In this document: positions 9,708 to 19,390 of the stretch, one piece after another
Layout of the letters: each line of letters starts with the position of its first letter
Position numbering within the stretch: position 1 is the stretch's first letter
Assembly: GCA_023257655.1 (NCBI GenBank)
Contig: JALRBQ010000013.1
Coordinates: 1-64,000, forward strand
Length of the DNA: 64,000 nucleotides
Reading direction: 5' to 3'
Source of the DNA: Pseudomonadales bacterium
GTDB taxonomy: Bacteria > Pseudomonadota > Gammaproteobacteria > Pseudomonadales > Pseudohongiellaceae
Position numbers and translations under genes: made by a program
The notes under the pieces: model-generated
The model's database searches: none
Seen by the model: only the letters and a program-made list of their open reading frames with translations
Told to the model about the DNA's origin: nothing

Positions 9708-10184
9708 CTAGGACCGCTGCTTCCTGTATTCGGCCTTTCTCAGCACCGGTACGAGCTTGTCGAGCACGCCATTGATGTATTTGTGACTTTCGGTAGCCCC
9801 AAACATTTTGGCCAGCTCGACTGCCTCATTGATTACGACGCGATAGGGAACATCGATGCGGAACGCGAGTTCATAACTGCCAAGATAGAGTAGCGCCTTC
9901 TCAATCGGATCCAGAGCATCGAGGTCACGATCAAGCAGCGGACGCAGATGCTCGTCGAGAGTTGCAGCCTGCTTCGGCACTGCGTGCAGCACTTCCTGAA
10001 AAAAATCCCAATCGATCTTGCCGGGATTCTCTTCCCGGAACTGCTTGAGGATGTCGGTGGTTTCGTTACCGGCAATCAGCCAGGAATACAGCGCCTGCAC
10101 CAGCAATCGCCGCGCCTTGCGGCGCTCGGCGAGCGACATACGGGGCTTGTTGGTCCCGTCCTGAGCGACCTTGGCCTGGACCAC
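9708..10184 (-). CDS. nusB: Transcription antitermination factor NusB
   Basis: NusB (158 residues) binds boxA RNA with S10 and prevents premature termination in rRNA operons. Family segments seen are RRKARRLLVQALYSW near residue 22, WDFFQEVLHAVP, and the C-terminal PYRVVINEAVELAKMFGATESHKYINGVLDKL. The start is GTG directly abutting the TAG stop of ribH, so translation is very likely coupled. The ribH-nusB-thiL order is conserved in many proteobacteria. Confidence 0.95.
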   Translation of the reverse strand: MVQAKVAQDGTNKPRMSLAERRKARRLLVQALYSWLIAGNETTDILKQFREENPGKIDWDFFQEVLHAVPKQAATLDEHLRPLLDRDLDALDPIEKALLYLGSYELAFRIDVPYRVVINEAVELAKMFGATESHKYINGVLDKLVPVLRKAEYRKQRS

Positions 10185-10661
10185 CTAGTTCTCCAATTGG
10201 CGTAATACACTCACCATTTCAATGGCAGTGATGGCCGCCTCGGCACCCTTGTTGCCCGCTTTCGTGCCTGCTCGTTCAATCGCCTGCTCGATGGTATCGA
10301 CGGTGAGCACACCGAAGGCGACCGGTTTATTGCCCTCGAGGCTCGCCTGACTAATGCCTTTCACGCATTCACCGGCAACGTATTCGAAATGCGGGGTACC
10401 ACCGCGAATGACGGCACCGAGCGCAATCACCGCATCGACCTTGTCCTTCGCAACCAGCTGTTTGACTACCAGAGGCAATTCGAAGGCCCCCGGTACTTTA
10501 ACAATTGTTATGTCCTTGTCCTGCACACCGTGTTTCTTCAACACATCGAGCGCACCATCGAGTAGTCGGTCGACGATGAAGCTGTTGAAGCGTGCCACGG
10601 CAATCGCGTAGCCCGCCGTCGCATTGTTGTAATTACCTTCATAGGTTTTGATCGTGCTCAT
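10185..10661 (-). CDS. ribH: 6,7-dimethyl-8-ribityllumazine synthase
   Basis: Lumazine synthase (158 residues) condenses the pyrimidine from the RibD branch with the butanone phosphate from RibB, forming the riboflavin precursor in a 60-mer or pentamer shell. Recognisable segments are [51 protein letters not shown] with the catalytic histidine, and [24 protein letters not shown]. It stands between ribB and nusB on the same strand in a riboflavin cluster. Confidence 0.96.
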   Translation of the reverse strand: MSTIKTYEGNYNNATAGYAIAVARFNSFIVDRLLDGALDVLKKHGVQDKDITIVKVPGAFELPLVVKQLVAKDKVDAVIALGAVIRGGTPHFEYVAGECVKGISQASLEGNKPVAFGVLTVDTIEQAIERAGTKAGNKGAEAAITAIEMVSVLRQLEN

Positions 10662-10702
10662 GGTAAATTCCTGTTAAAACCCGGTGCTGTAACGTACTTC
10701 GC

Positions 10703-11815
10703 TTATTTCTCGAATTGGACAAATTCCACGACTTCGAGATCAAACCCGGAAATCGCATTGAATTTCGCCGGGTAGCTCAGCAGCCGCATCTTGCCGACGC
10801 CGAGGTCGCGGAGAATCTGCGATCCGGTGCCAATTGTGAGGTCATTGCGTGGCACATTGCTGCGAGAAGTGCCCCGCCCGGTCGCCAGTGCGGCGGCAAT
10901 CGTGTGCTCAAGATCCTGTCCGTAATCGTCGCCGGATAATAGCACAGCTACCCCCTTGCCTTCTGCGGCTATTTTCTCCAGCGCCGCGCTGAAGGACCAG
11001 CTGGTCCGGTCGGCATTAAACACCTCACAGACATCACGCAGTGTATTGGGGATATGCACCCGGACCAATACCGGGTCATCGGCCTGAATCTCGCCCATCG
11101 TGAACGCAAGGTGGGTGCTGCCGCTGATGGAATCGTGGAAACTGTGCACAACAAACTGACCAAATTTGGTCTGCATGGGGTTCGATTCGAGGCGGGTGAT
11201 AGTCTGTTCGTTGGCGATGCGATAGTGAATGAGATCGACAATCGTACCAATCTTGATGCCGTGTTTCTGAGCAAATTTTTCCAGATCCGGCCGACGCGCC
11301 ATGGTCCCGTCGTCGTTCATGATCTCGACGATCGCCGCGGCTGGCTGATAACCAGCCATACGCGCCAAGTCACAACCGGATTCAGTATGTCCGGCACGGC
11401 GCAGTACGCCACCAGGCTGAGCCATAATAGGAAAGATATGGCCAGGCTGAACGATGTCACTGGCGACACTGTCCCTGCCAACCGCAACCTGAATCGTGCG
11501 AGCTCGGTCGGCGGCAGAAATGCCTGTCGTAACGCCAGTGGCCGCTTCAATAGAGACAGTAAAACTGGTGTTATAGGGCGTGTTGTTTTCATGCACCATG
11601 AGGGGAAGATTGAGATGCTCGCATCGCTCACGCGTCAAGGTGAGGCAGATCAATCCGCGGGCGTAAGTCGCCATGAAATTGATGTCTTCCATGCGTACGC
11701 GCTCGGCGGCGATGATCAGATCGCCTTCGTTCTCACGATCTTCGTCATCCATCAAGATCACCATCTTGCCCTGGCGAATATCGTCGATGATCTCTTCTAT
11801 TGAATTCAGTTCCAT
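10703..11815 (-). CDS. ribB: 3,4-dihydroxy-2-butanone-4-phosphate synthase with degenerate GTP cyclohydrolase II domain
   Basis: The N-terminal domain (about residues 1-200) is a complete DHBP synthase: DDEDRENEGDLIIAAE carries the magnesium ligands and RAGHTESGCDLARMAG the second active-site part. It makes the four-carbon unit of riboflavin from ribulose-5-phosphate. The C-terminal part resembles GTP cyclohydrolase II in layout but lacks the SECLTGD and CDCG cysteines and the RQEGRGIG motif, so it is probably inactive. True GCH2 activity would come from ribA. I set the start at the ATG giving MELNSIEEI; an upstream in-frame start would overlap ribE. Confidence 0.92.
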   Translation of the reverse strand: MELNSIEEIIDDIRQGKMVILMDDEDRENEGDLIIAAERVRMEDINFMATYARGLICLTLTRERCEHLNLPLMVHENNTPYNTSFTVSIEAATGVTTGISAADRARTIQVAVGRDSVASDIVQPGHIFPIMAQPGGVLRRAGHTESGCDLARMAGYQPAAAIVEIMNDDGTMARRPDLEKFAQKHGIKIGTIVDLIHYRIANEQTITRLESNPMQTKFGQFVVHSFHDSISGSTHLAFTMGEIQADDPVLVRVHIPNTLRDVCEVFNADRTSWSFSAALEKIAAEGKGVAVLLSGDDYGQDLEHTIAAALATGRGTSRSNVPRNDLTIGTGSQILRDLGVGKMRLLSYPAKFNAISGFDLEVVEFVQFEK

Positions 11816-11846
11816 TAAACCTGTTACCCGTGTGCTGAGACTTACC

Positions 11847-12500
11847 CTATTTGAATCCGTGTCTGGCCAGCAACTCATTGCTGATCCCGCCTTGCTCGCC
11901 AGAATTCTTGTCCGCGCGCATCATGCGCTCGAGATAGCGCGCGATCAAATCCACTTCGATATTGACGCGCTGTCCCACCACATAACCACCGATAACCGTT
12001 TCCTGCTGGGTATGAGGGATGACATTGACCGTAAAACTGTTGCTGTCGATCTCGTTAACGGTCAGGCTGGTCCCGTCTACACAGATCGAACCCTTCGCCG
12101 CGATGTAGCGCGAGAGCGTCGCAGGCACGCCAAAGCGGAGTCGCACACTTTGAGCGTCGGCGGTTGACTCTAACAAACTTCCTACGCCATCGACGTGACC
12201 GCTGACGATGTGCCCACCAAACCGATCGCTTGCCAGCATCGCCTTCTCGAGATTCACACGCGTTCCTCTGGAGAAATTGCCAAGAGTTGTGCATTCCAGG
12301 GTTGCATTCGAGACATCGGCGCTGAATCCCTTCGCGCTCAGTTCGACGACGGTCAAACAACAACCATTGACTGCAATGCTGTCTCCCAGCCTGACGTCAT
12401 CAAGTACCAGTTTTCCGCTGTCGAGTGACAGCCGCCACTCCGAGGCGATCTGGGTTAGCCGGGTCACTGTGCCCGTGGCTTCAATAATGCCGGTAAACAT
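11847..12500 (-). CDS. ribE: Riboflavin synthase, alpha subunit
   Basis: This 217-residue RibE/RibC enzyme dismutates two lumazines to riboflavin and pyrimidine. It begins with the family-invariant MFTGIIEATGTV. Two homologous lumazine-binding barrels are visible: residues 1-97, with GDSIAVNGCCLTV and SRGTRVNLEKAM, and 98-200, with GHIVSGHVDGVG, GSICVDGTSLTV and VNIEVDLIARYLERM. The gene lies between ribD and ribB with gaps of only a few to 31 nt, indicating an operon. Confidence 0.96.
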   Translation of the reverse strand: MFTGIIEATGTVTRLTQIASEWRLSLDSGKLVLDDVRLGDSIAVNGCCLTVVELSAKGFSADVSNATLECTTLGNFSRGTRVNLEKAMLASDRFGGHIVSGHVDGVGSLLESTADAQSVRLRFGVPATLSRYIAAKGSICVDGTSLTVNEIDSNSFTVNVIPHTQQETVIGGYVVGQRVNIEVDLIARYLERMMRADKNSGEQGGISNELLARHGFK

Positions 12501-12503
12501 CGA

Positions 12504-13676
12504 CTAGTCGCTCTTGCCATACTGTGGATGCAGCGTCAGCCGCACATCATTGCCGAAACGCTCGACATCGGCCAGCTCAAACTGTGGGGCTGTGGTGAGG
12601 GCCGTCAATCCAGAGGCTTCAAACAGGGCGCGGGCATCACTGCCCAGCAATTTTGGTGCAATATAGACGATCAATTCGTCCACGAGTCCAGCGCTAATAA
12701 AGGCACTGCTCAGGGTTGAGCCCGCCTCGACGAGAATTTCATTGCACTCAAAATCCGAGGCGAGGGATTCTAGCACAGAAAGCAGATCGACTCCTTGCCG
12801 ATTGGCGGCAACCGGGAGCACCTGAACCGCAGCCGGCAGGCCGCTCGGCGCCTGACTCTCACGCCCGATGTACACCTTGACACCGGTGCCGTCTCCCAGA
12901 ATTCGTGCGTTCGCGGGAACGCGCCCCTTGCTGTCCAGGATCACACGCAGCGGCTGTCGCCGCAGCGCCAGGGCATTCACCTGCTGCGCCTCTGCTGACA
13001 GTTGCAGTTCCGCGGGCCTTACCGTCAACGAGGGATCGTCAAACAGGACCGTCGCAATGCCCGTAACAATTGCGCAACTGCGGGCGCGCAATCGTTGCAC
13101 GTCCGCCCGCGCCTCGCCGCCAGTAATCCACTTGCTGGTGCCATTGGCGAGAGCGGTGCGCCCGTCGATGCTCATCGCCAGTTTGCAGGTTACCCAGGGA
13201 CGGCCAAACTGCCGACGTTTGAAATACCCGCGATTGAGCGATTGCGCGGCTGCCTCGAAATCCACCAGATGCGCAACCTCGATGCCGACCGCTTCCAGCC
13301 GTGCAATCCCTTTGCCTGCTACCGCCGGATTCGGATCGATGCCGGCAATCACGACGCGAGCGACTCCAGCGGCAATCAGAGCATCGGCACAGGGGCCGGT
13401 TCGCCCATGATGGGCACAGGGCTCGAGTGTGACGAAGACGGTTGCATTGCGCGCGGCGTTCCCGGCCATTCGCAATGCTTCGATCTCCGCATGGGGCTGC
13501 CCGGCTGCACTGTGCCAACCCTCGCCCACGATACCTTCAGCGCACACAATCACGCAGCCAACACGTGGATTGGGGGCAGCCGACATCACGCGCGCCGCCA
13601 GCATCAGTGCACGCTGCATTGTAACTGGCCAGTCAATAATTTCCTGGCTCAGTGCCTTGTTGGAATAGACTTGCAT
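12504..13676 (-). CDS. ribD: Riboflavin biosynthesis deaminase/reductase
   Basis: The bifunctional 390-residue RibD carries out steps 2 and 3 of riboflavin synthesis. The N-terminal deaminase has the zinc site in HAEIEALRMAG (catalytic HAE) and LEPCAHHGRTGPCADAL. The C-terminal reductase begins near residue 160 with RPWVTCKLAMSIDGRTA and continues through SKWITGGEARADVQRLRA to EILVEAGSTLSSAFI. It is the first gene of the riboflavin run and ends 3 nt before ribE. A later start at MQRALMLAARV is possible, but its upstream sequence has no ribosome site. Confidence 0.95.
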   Translation of the reverse strand: MQVYSNKALSQEIIDWPVTMQRALMLAARVMSAAPNPRVGCVIVCAEGIVGEGWHSAAGQPHAEIEALRMAGNAARNATVFVTLEPCAHHGRTGPCADALIAAGVARVVIAGIDPNPAVAGKGIARLEAVGIEVAHLVDFEAAAQSLNRGYFKRRQFGRPWVTCKLAMSIDGRTALANGTSKWITGGEARADVQRLRARSCAIVTGIATVLFDDPSLTVRPAELQLSAEAQQVNALALRRQPLRVILDSKGRVPANARILGDGTGVKVYIGRESQAPSGLPAAVQVLPVAANRQGVDLLSVLESLASDFECNEILVEAGSTLSSAFISAGLVDELIVYIAPKLLGSDARALFEASGLTALTTAPQFELADVERFGNDVRLTLHPQYGKSD

Positions 13677-13868
13677 GACTCAGGGTTAATTAAGCAAACA
13701 CCTTATAGGGTTAGAGTATTCAGGCGAATCGTGCTGCAGTGATCTCTTTTACGGGAATCTCTATTACTGGATTCCGGATTACAGGGTTCTGAAGCACAGG
13801 ATTTTAAATGACAAGAAGCACTGTAGTGGAATTTGGCCGTAAAGCAAGGCGGCCCGGGAACAGAGTGC

Positions 13869-14342
13869 CTACTCGACGCTGTCCTTGTTGCTGTCATTGG
13901 AGAGCCTGTCGATTTCCTGTCGGAATTCGTTCAGATCCTTGAAGCTGCGATACACAGAAGCGAAACGCACGTAGGCAACCTCATCGAGATTGCGCAGTTC
14001 CTTCATTACCTGCTCACCAACAGCTCGGGATTCAATTTCGCGTTCGCCGGAACCACGCAGAAAGGCCTTGATGCGACTCACGGCCTCCTCGACGCTTTCG
14101 ATACTGACTGGTCGCTTCTCCAGCGCCTTGGTCAGACCGGCGAGCAACTTGTCTTCGTTGAAGGGCTCACGAATTCCATTCTGTTTGATGATGCGCGGCA
14201 TCACCAGCTCGGCTGTCTCGTAGGTGGTGAAACGTTCAGCACAGGTTATGCACTCGCGCCGACGACGCACCTGATCGCCTTCCGAGACGAGCCGGGAATC
14301 GATCACCTTGGTATCTACCGCACTACAGAATGGACAATGCAT
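13869..14342 (-). CDS. nrdR: Transcriptional repressor NrdR
   Basis: This 157-residue ATP-cone regulator represses ribonucleotide reductase genes when dATP is high. The N-terminal zinc ribbon has two cysteine pairs, MHCPFC and CITC, with the RRRREC stretch between. The ATP-cone domain follows from about residue 46 ([22 protein letters not shown]) to [13 protein letters not shown]. It sits between glyA and ribD, the conserved location in gammaproteobacteria. A 190-nt gap separates it from ribD. Confidence 0.96.
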   Translation of the reverse strand: MHCPFCSAVDTKVIDSRLVSEGDQVRRRRECITCAERFTTYETAELVMPRIIKQNGIREPFNEDKLLAGLTKALEKRPVSIESVEEAVSRIKAFLRGSGEREIESRAVGEQVMKELRNLDEVAYVRFASVYRSFKDLNEFRQEIDRLSNDSNKDSVE

Positions 14343-14403
14343 GTTGGCCGCTCTCTTGGTGTTGCGTGAATAGCTCGCGCCGCGTCATGTGCGCGGCATC
14401 GCA

Positions 14404-15663
14404 TCAGCCCCGCTTGTACACCGGAAATCGTGCGCACAGCTCGAGAACCTTCGCCTTGGTGGCCTCGATCAGGGCTTCGTTTCCGAGATCGTCCAGAATA
14501 TCGCACATCCATCCGGTTAAGGCAGTCGCCTCGGCTTCCTTGAAACCTCGGGTGGTGATGGCTGGTGAGCCGATGCGCAGACCGCTGGTGACGAAGGGCG
14601 GTTTGGGGTCATTGGGAACGGCGTTCTTGTTCACCGTGATATTGGCGCGCCCCATGGCGGCATCCGCATCCTTGCCGGTGATGCCCTGCTTGATCAGGCT
14701 CAACAGGAAAAGGTGATCGTCAGTGCCGTTGGAGACCACATCGTACCCGCGGTCGATAAAGCCCTGGGCCATGGCGCGGGCGTTCTTCAAGACCTGTTCC
14801 TGATAGGCTCTGAACCCCGGCTGCATGGCTTCCTTGAAGCACACGGCCTTGGCGGCTATCACGTGCATCAGCGGTCCACCCTGACTCTCCGGGAACACGG
14901 CGAAATTGAGTTTCTTCTCCAACTCGGGATTGGCGCGCGCCAGAATGAGCCCGCCACGGGGACCGCGCAGGGTCTTGTGCGTGGTTGACGTTGTCACGTC
15001 GGCGATGTTGACCGGGCTCGGGTAGACCCCGGCGGCAATCAGACCGGCGACATGGGCCATGTCGACGACGAAATAGGCACCGACACTGTCGGCGATCTCG
15101 CGAAACTTCTGCCAGTCGATGACCCGGGAATAGGCAGAGAAGCCGGCCATGATCATCTTCGGCTTGTGTTCCTGCGCGAGGGCGGCCACCTGGGCATAGT
15201 CGATCTCGCCAGTGCTCGCATTCAGGCCGTACTGCACGGCTTTGTAGATGCGACCGGAGAAACTGACGCTGGCGCCGTGAGTCAAATGGCCGCCGTCGGC
15301 CAGGCTCATGCCAAGCACGGTATCGCCGGGTTTCAGCAAAGCCATATAGACCGCGGCATTGGCCTGTGATCCGGAGTGCGGTTGCACGTTGGCATAATCG
15401 GCCTTGAACAGCTCCTTGGCCCGCGCGATTGCCAGCTCTTCGATGACATCGACGTGTTCACACCCACCGTAGTAGCGTTTGCCGGGGTAACCCTCGGCGT
15501 ATTTGTTGGTGAGCACCGAGCCCTGCGCCTGCATCACGAGCGGGCTGGTGTAGTTCTCCGAGGCAATCAGTTCGATGTGCTGCTCCTGCCGGGTTTGCTC
15601 AGCTTCGATCGCTGCATTAACGTCAGAATCGAATTCAGACAGGCTGGTGTCGCTCGTAAACAT
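14404..15663 (-). CDS. glyA: Serine hydroxymethyltransferase
   Basis: GlyA (419 residues) interconverts serine and glycine with tetrahydrofolate, the main source of one-carbon units. Evidence includes the N-terminal [54 protein letters not shown] and the pyridoxal-phosphate lysine in [13 protein letters not shown]. The C-terminal half is full length. It is followed by nrdR 61 nt downstream on the same strand. No glycine riboswitch is apparent in the upstream 190 nt. Confidence 0.97.
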   Translation of the reverse strand: MFTSDTSLSEFDSDVNAAIEAEQTRQEQHIELIASENYTSPLVMQAQGSVLTNKYAEGYPGKRYYGGCEHVDVIEELAIARAKELFKADYANVQPHSGSQANAAVYMALLKPGDTVLGMSLADGGHLTHGASVSFSGRIYKAVQYGLNASTGEIDYAQVAALAQEHKPKMIMAGFSAYSRVIDWQKFREIADSVGAYFVVDMAHVAGLIAAGVYPSPVNIADVTTSTTHKTLRGPRGGLILARANPELEKKLNFAVFPESQGGPLMHVIAAKAVCFKEAMQPGFRAYQEQVLKNARAMAQGFIDRGYDVVSNGTDDHLFLLSLIKQGITGKDADAAMGRANITVNKNAVPNDPKPPFVTSGLRIGSPAITTRGFKEAEATALTGWMCDILDDLGNEALIEATKAKVLELCARFPVYKRG

Positions 15664-15854
15664 CTGCTACTCCGTATTGGATTTGAGGCGGAAACCCGGG
15701 GGATTTTTTGAAGGCGCTATTCTACATGATGGGCCGGGATTGGACATCCTCAAAATCACGTTTCCGGGGAGCCTTCCTCTCCCGCAGTGCATCAAACCGG
15801 CGGCGGCTGTGACATAATACCGCCCTCATTTTTATCTGGTCGCAGGAACACAGC

Positions 15855-17525
15855 ATGGCGCAATTTGTTTACACGATGAACCGGGTCGGCAAGATCGTCC
15901 CCCCGAAGCGAGAAATCCTGAAAGACATCTCCCTGTCCTTCTTTCCCGGCGCCAAGATCGGCGTGCTGGGTCTCAACGGCTCGGGCAAGTCCACGCTGCT
16001 GCGCATCATGGCCGGTCGGGACAAGGAATATAACGGTGAGGCTCGCCCCCAGTCAGATATCCGCATCGGCTATCTGCCACAGGAGCCGGAACTGGATGAG
16101 GCTAAGGACGTGCGCGGTAATGTCCAGGATGGCATCAAGAACATCATCGAGCTGTTGGACAAATTCAATGCCATCAGCGACAAGTTTGCCGAACCCATGA
16201 GTGATGACGAGATGAATGCCCTGCTGGAACAGCAGGGTACGCTGCAGAACGAGATCGATGCAGTGGATGGCTGGCAGGTCGAGCGCATTCTGGAACAGGC
16301 GGCTGATGCCTTGCGTCTGCCGCCCTGGGAGGCCAAGGTCAGCACACTCTCCGGCGGTGAGAAGCGCCGGGTTGCCCTGTGCAGACTGCTACTGTCCAAG
16401 CCGGACATGCTGCTGCTCGATGAGCCCACTAACCACCTCGACGCGGAAAGCGTCGCCTGGCTCGAGCGCTTCCTGCAGGAATACCCCGGCACCGTGGTGG
16501 CAATCACCCACGATCGCTATTTCCTCGATAACGCTGCCGGCTGGATTCTGGAACTGGATCGCGGCCACGGCATTCCCTATGAGGGCAACTACAGTACCTG
16601 GCTGGAGACCAAGGAGAAGCGCCTGGAGGTGGAAGCCAAGCAGGAAGCCGCCCACGAGCGCACGATCAAGTCCGAGCTGGAATGGGTGCGCGCCAATCCG
16701 AAGGGTCGTCAGTCCAAGAGCAAGGCGCGTATCGCCCGCTTCGAGGAACTCAACTCCCAGGAATTCCAGAAGCGCAACGAAACTTCGGAACTCTATATCC
16801 CGCCCGGACCCCGGCTTGGCGACAAGGTGATCGTCGTGAAGGATCTGTGTAAGGGCTTCGGCGACAAGGTGCTGATCGACAATCTTAGCTTCTCAGTCCC
16901 CAAGGGCAGTATCGTTGGCATCATCGGCGGCAACGGCGCCGGCAAGACCACGTTCCTGCGCATGCTGGTTGGCAGCGAGAAGCCCGATTCCGGTTCCATC
17001 GAATTGGGCGAGACTGTCGAGCTGGCCTATGTTGACCAGAGCCGCGATGCGCTCAAAGGCGACAATACCGTGTGGGAGGAGATTTCCGACGGACAGGACA
17101 TTCTGCAGATTGGCAAATACGAGATCCCCTCCCGCGCCTATGCCAGTCGCTTCAACTTCAAGGGTGGCGATCAGCAGAAATTCGTGAAAGATTTGTCTGG
17201 CGGTGAACGCAACCGCCTGCATACGGCGAAGCTGTTAAAGCGCGGCGCCAACGTGTTGTTGCTGGACGAACCGACCAACGACCTGGATGTGGAAACCCTG
17301 CGCGCGCTGGAAGAGGGCCTGCTTGCCTTCCCAGGTTGCGCCATTGTGGTGTCGCACGATCGCTGGTTTCTCGATCGCATCTGCACCCACATCCTCGCCT
17401 TTGAGGGTGACAGCCAGATTGTTTTCCACGACGGGAACTACACGGACTACGAAGCCGATCGCAAGAAACGGCTCGGCGAGAATGCGGCGCCAACCCGCAT
17501 CAAATATCGCAAGCTCAACGGCTAG
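15855..17525 (+). CDS. ettA: Energy-dependent translational throttle protein EttA
   Basis: This 556-residue ABCF ATPase binds the ribosomal E site and gates entry into elongation according to the ATP/ADP ratio. There are two ABC domains. The first has Walker A GLNGSGKSTLLRI near residue 40, signature LSGGEKRRVAL and Walker B LLLDEPTNHLD. The second has GGNGAGKTTFLRM near residue 356, LSGGERNRLH and LLLDEPTNDLD. The N-terminal FVYTMNRVGKIVPPKREILKDISLSFFPGAKIGV and the C-terminal end are typical of EttA. It is monocistronic and divergent from glyA. Confidence 0.96.
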   Translation: MAQFVYTMNRVGKIVPPKREILKDISLSFFPGAKIGVLGLNGSGKSTLLRIMAGRDKEYNGEARPQSDIRIGYLPQEPELDEAKDVRGNVQDGIKNIIELLDKFNAISDKFAEPMSDDEMNALLEQQGTLQNEIDAVDGWQVERILEQAADALRLPPWEAKVSTLSGGEKRRVALCRLLLSKPDMLLLDEPTNHLDAESVAWLERFLQEYPGTVVAITHDRYFLDNAAGWILELDRGHGIPYEGNYSTWLETKEKRLEVEAKQEAAHERTIKSELEWVRANPKGRQSKSKARIARFEELNSQEFQKRNETSELYIPPGPRLGDKVIVVKDLCKGFGDKVLIDNLSFSVPKGSIVGIIGGNGAGKTTFLRMLVGSEKPDSGSIELGETVELAYVDQSRDALKGDNTVWEEISDGQDILQIGKYEIPSRAYASRFNFKGGDQQKFVKDLSGGERNRLHTAKLLKRGANVLLLDEPTNDLDVETLRALEEGLLAFPGCAIVVSHDRWFLDRICTHILAFEGDSQIVFHDGNYTDYEADRKKRLGENAAPTRIKYRKLNG

Positions 17526-17560
17526 GGCGATATTTTTAGAAGTCGAGGTTGGAGATCGAG

Positions 17561-18277
17561 TTAGAGATCGAGGTCGGCCTTCAGTTTCGCGATGCGCGCC
17601 TGCGCTTCCTCGCGATCCAGCGGACGCTCGACCCGATCGGCGATCGGTTGCGGAATTTCGATGGTGAGCGCTTCACCATTCATCACCCGGCGGCACAGCG
17701 CCGTGTAGTTGTACTCGAACGCCGGAAACGCTGTGGCCTCAGGCTCATTGGCGAGCAGATACCAGCCTGTGACCTTGCCCGCATAGTACACGGCCTCATG
17801 GCTCCACCGATGTGAGCGTTTCGGCGAAGGCGCCGAACAGGCTTCGTAATAGGCCTGCCGAGGTGCTGGCAGACCGAACAAATCGAACCCTTCCTCGCAG
17901 GCACGCACGAGCGCGGCGATGGATGGCAGATAATCCTGGGTCTTGATCAGGCGCTTCGCTGCCTGCACGATCTGCGTCGGCGTATAGTGTTCCAGACTGG
18001 AGAGCCAGTATTTTTTTGCGATTACCAGGCTCTCGACGCTGGCGAATGCCTTGTGAAACTGGTTGTGGTAGGCGAACTCGAATTCCGCAAACACCTGGTT
18101 TATGGCGTCAACATGATCGAGTTCCGCGTCTTGCGCGAAACCGGCACCGGGCTCGCCCACGCGATCGACCATCGCCGGAGTCGGCTGACTACTCCGCCCA
18201 GCTACGGTCGGCGATGCGCTGGAACTTTTCTTTAATCCTTTGCTGGCTTGTTCCAACAAGGGTTTGATTTTCTGCAT
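17561..18277 (-). CDS. Replication protein P-like (lambda P family)
   Basis: The 238-residue protein resembles the replication protein P family, named for the phage lambda helicase loader but also found on gammaproteobacterial chromosomes. The supporting segment is NQVFAEFEFAYHNQFHKAF followed by AKKYWLSSL, LIKTQDYLPSIAALVRACE and GLPAPRQAYYEACSAP, typical of the P core. It is preceded by a low-complexity Lys/Ser-rich leader. The start overlaps the end of the DnaT-like gene by 89 nt in another frame, so the two are probably translationally coupled. A helicase-loader role is inference. Confidence 0.72.
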   Translation of the reverse strand: MQKIKPLLEQASKGLKKSSSASPTVAGRSSQPTPAMVDRVGEPGAGFAQDAELDHVDAINQVFAEFEFAYHNQFHKAFASVESLVIAKKYWLSSLEHYTPTQIVQAAKRLIKTQDYLPSIAALVRACEEGFDLFGLPAPRQAYYEACSAPSPKRSHRWSHEAVYYAGKVTGWYLLANEPEATAFPAFEYNYTALCRRVMNGEALTIEIPQPIADRVERPLDREEAQARIAKLKADLDL

Positions 18278-19316
18278 GAGTGATATCCGCGGATTCCTGT
18301 TGTTTCAGTTGTCGCGCCCAATCTTGTTTAATGAATTGTAGAAAGACTGTGTTCCAGGAAGCTTTAACCTGCTGACTGTCTTTCCAGTACAAAACGAATT
18401 CCGGAATCTTGCTACGCGCGTAGTCTTCATCAATCTCGGCAAGTTGCAAAATCTCATAACAATCTGCACTTGGTTGCCAGTCTGAAGGGATCACCCTCGG
18501 CGTATCATCAAGTCCGAACGAGGCGGAGAACTTCGCCCACTGCCGCCGTATGTGTTCGATAAATTTCGTGTTCCACGCGCCCTGCACCAATCCCCGCTCG
18601 CGCCAGTACAACACAAATTCGGGAATGGCATCTTCGATAAAGCTGGCATTGATACCGGCATTCTCCAGAATGCCGATGGCATCCTCACTGGGTCGCCAGG
18701 TTGCGGACATGGTACTGGACTGTTCCCAGGCGCCCTGTCGTGTCTGCTCGGCCCGCCATTCACGGAGCACGTGCTTGTAGAAGGCATTGCCCCAGGAGGC
18801 TCGGGCCTGACCACGATCGCGCCAGTAACGCACGAATTCCGGCACGAGAGAATGGACGAATGGCTCCGGGACGCCGTGCTGCAGGCAGAAAGCGACCCAG
18901 TCCGGTTCCGGCTGCCAGTTCGGCGGCATAAGCGTAGCCCCGCTGGGGCCCACTGCCCGGGGCGCGGTCGCGACCGGTTTCGGCTTCGCCACCGGGGCCG
19001 TGGCAGTCGCCTCGTCTATCGCAAACAACGCACTGTGTTGTGACGGCGTACCGGGGTCAACGAGTAACAATCCCAGGTTCTGCAGACTGAGCTGTACCCG
19101 CTTGATGTCAACCAGAGCCCAGAAGGGAAACACGTCGAGCAAATCCTGATCACTCAATTCCAACCATCGGCGCTGCTTGTGGGTGTCGGTGGAGCGCAGC
19201 GCGATCAGCTGCGCGAGCTCTTGCAACATCACCGCCTCTTCCAGCCCGATTGTCGCCGCGAGTGTGGGCGAGATCAGCAAGGGTCGTTCGGGCAGCAGGG
19301 ATGTGGACATCGGCAT
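18189..19316 (-). CDS. DnaT-like ssDNA-binding protein with three tandem DnaT domains
   Basis: This 375-residue protein begins with a conserved segment (LLPERPLLISPTLAATIGLEEAVMLQELAQL) and contains three copies of the DnaT DNA-binding module. Each follows the pattern W-x-P-(10-15 residues)-(I/V)PEFV-x-YW-(R/K)-(D/E)-x(5)-W-N-x(6)-R-x-W. The copies lie about residues 136-195, 205-262 and 275-332. DnaT acts with PriA and PriB to load DnaB/DnaC during replication restart. Most DnaT proteins have one module, so three is unusual. A second ATG at 19310 is an equally good start. Confidence 0.82.
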   Translation of the reverse strand: MPMSTSLLPERPLLISPTLAATIGLEEAVMLQELAQLIALRSTDTHKQRRWLELSDQDLLDVFPFWALVDIKRVQLSLQNLGLLLVDPGTPSQHSALFAIDEATATAPVAKPKPVATAPRAVGPSGATLMPPNWQPEPDWVAFCLQHGVPEPFVHSLVPEFVRYWRDRGQARASWGNAFYKHVLREWRAEQTRQGAWEQSSTMSATWRPSEDAIGILENAGINASFIEDAIPEFVLYWRERGLVQGAWNTKFIEHIRRQWAKFSASFGLDDTPRVIPSDWQPSADCYEILQLAEIDEDYARSKIPEFVLYWKDSQQVKASWNTVFLQFIKQDWARQLKQQESADITHAENQTLVGTSQQRIKEKFQRIADRSWAE

Positions 19317-19390
19317 GTTTCGGCGTTGTGGTGGTTAACCAGGCGGTCAGCGGCGAGACGCGCTGCTGGGTTATCACGGTGAATCCGGGC

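Noticed and set aside
11054-11803. 249-residue plus-strand frame opposite ribB
   Set aside because: Complementary frame of a certain gene, without motifs.
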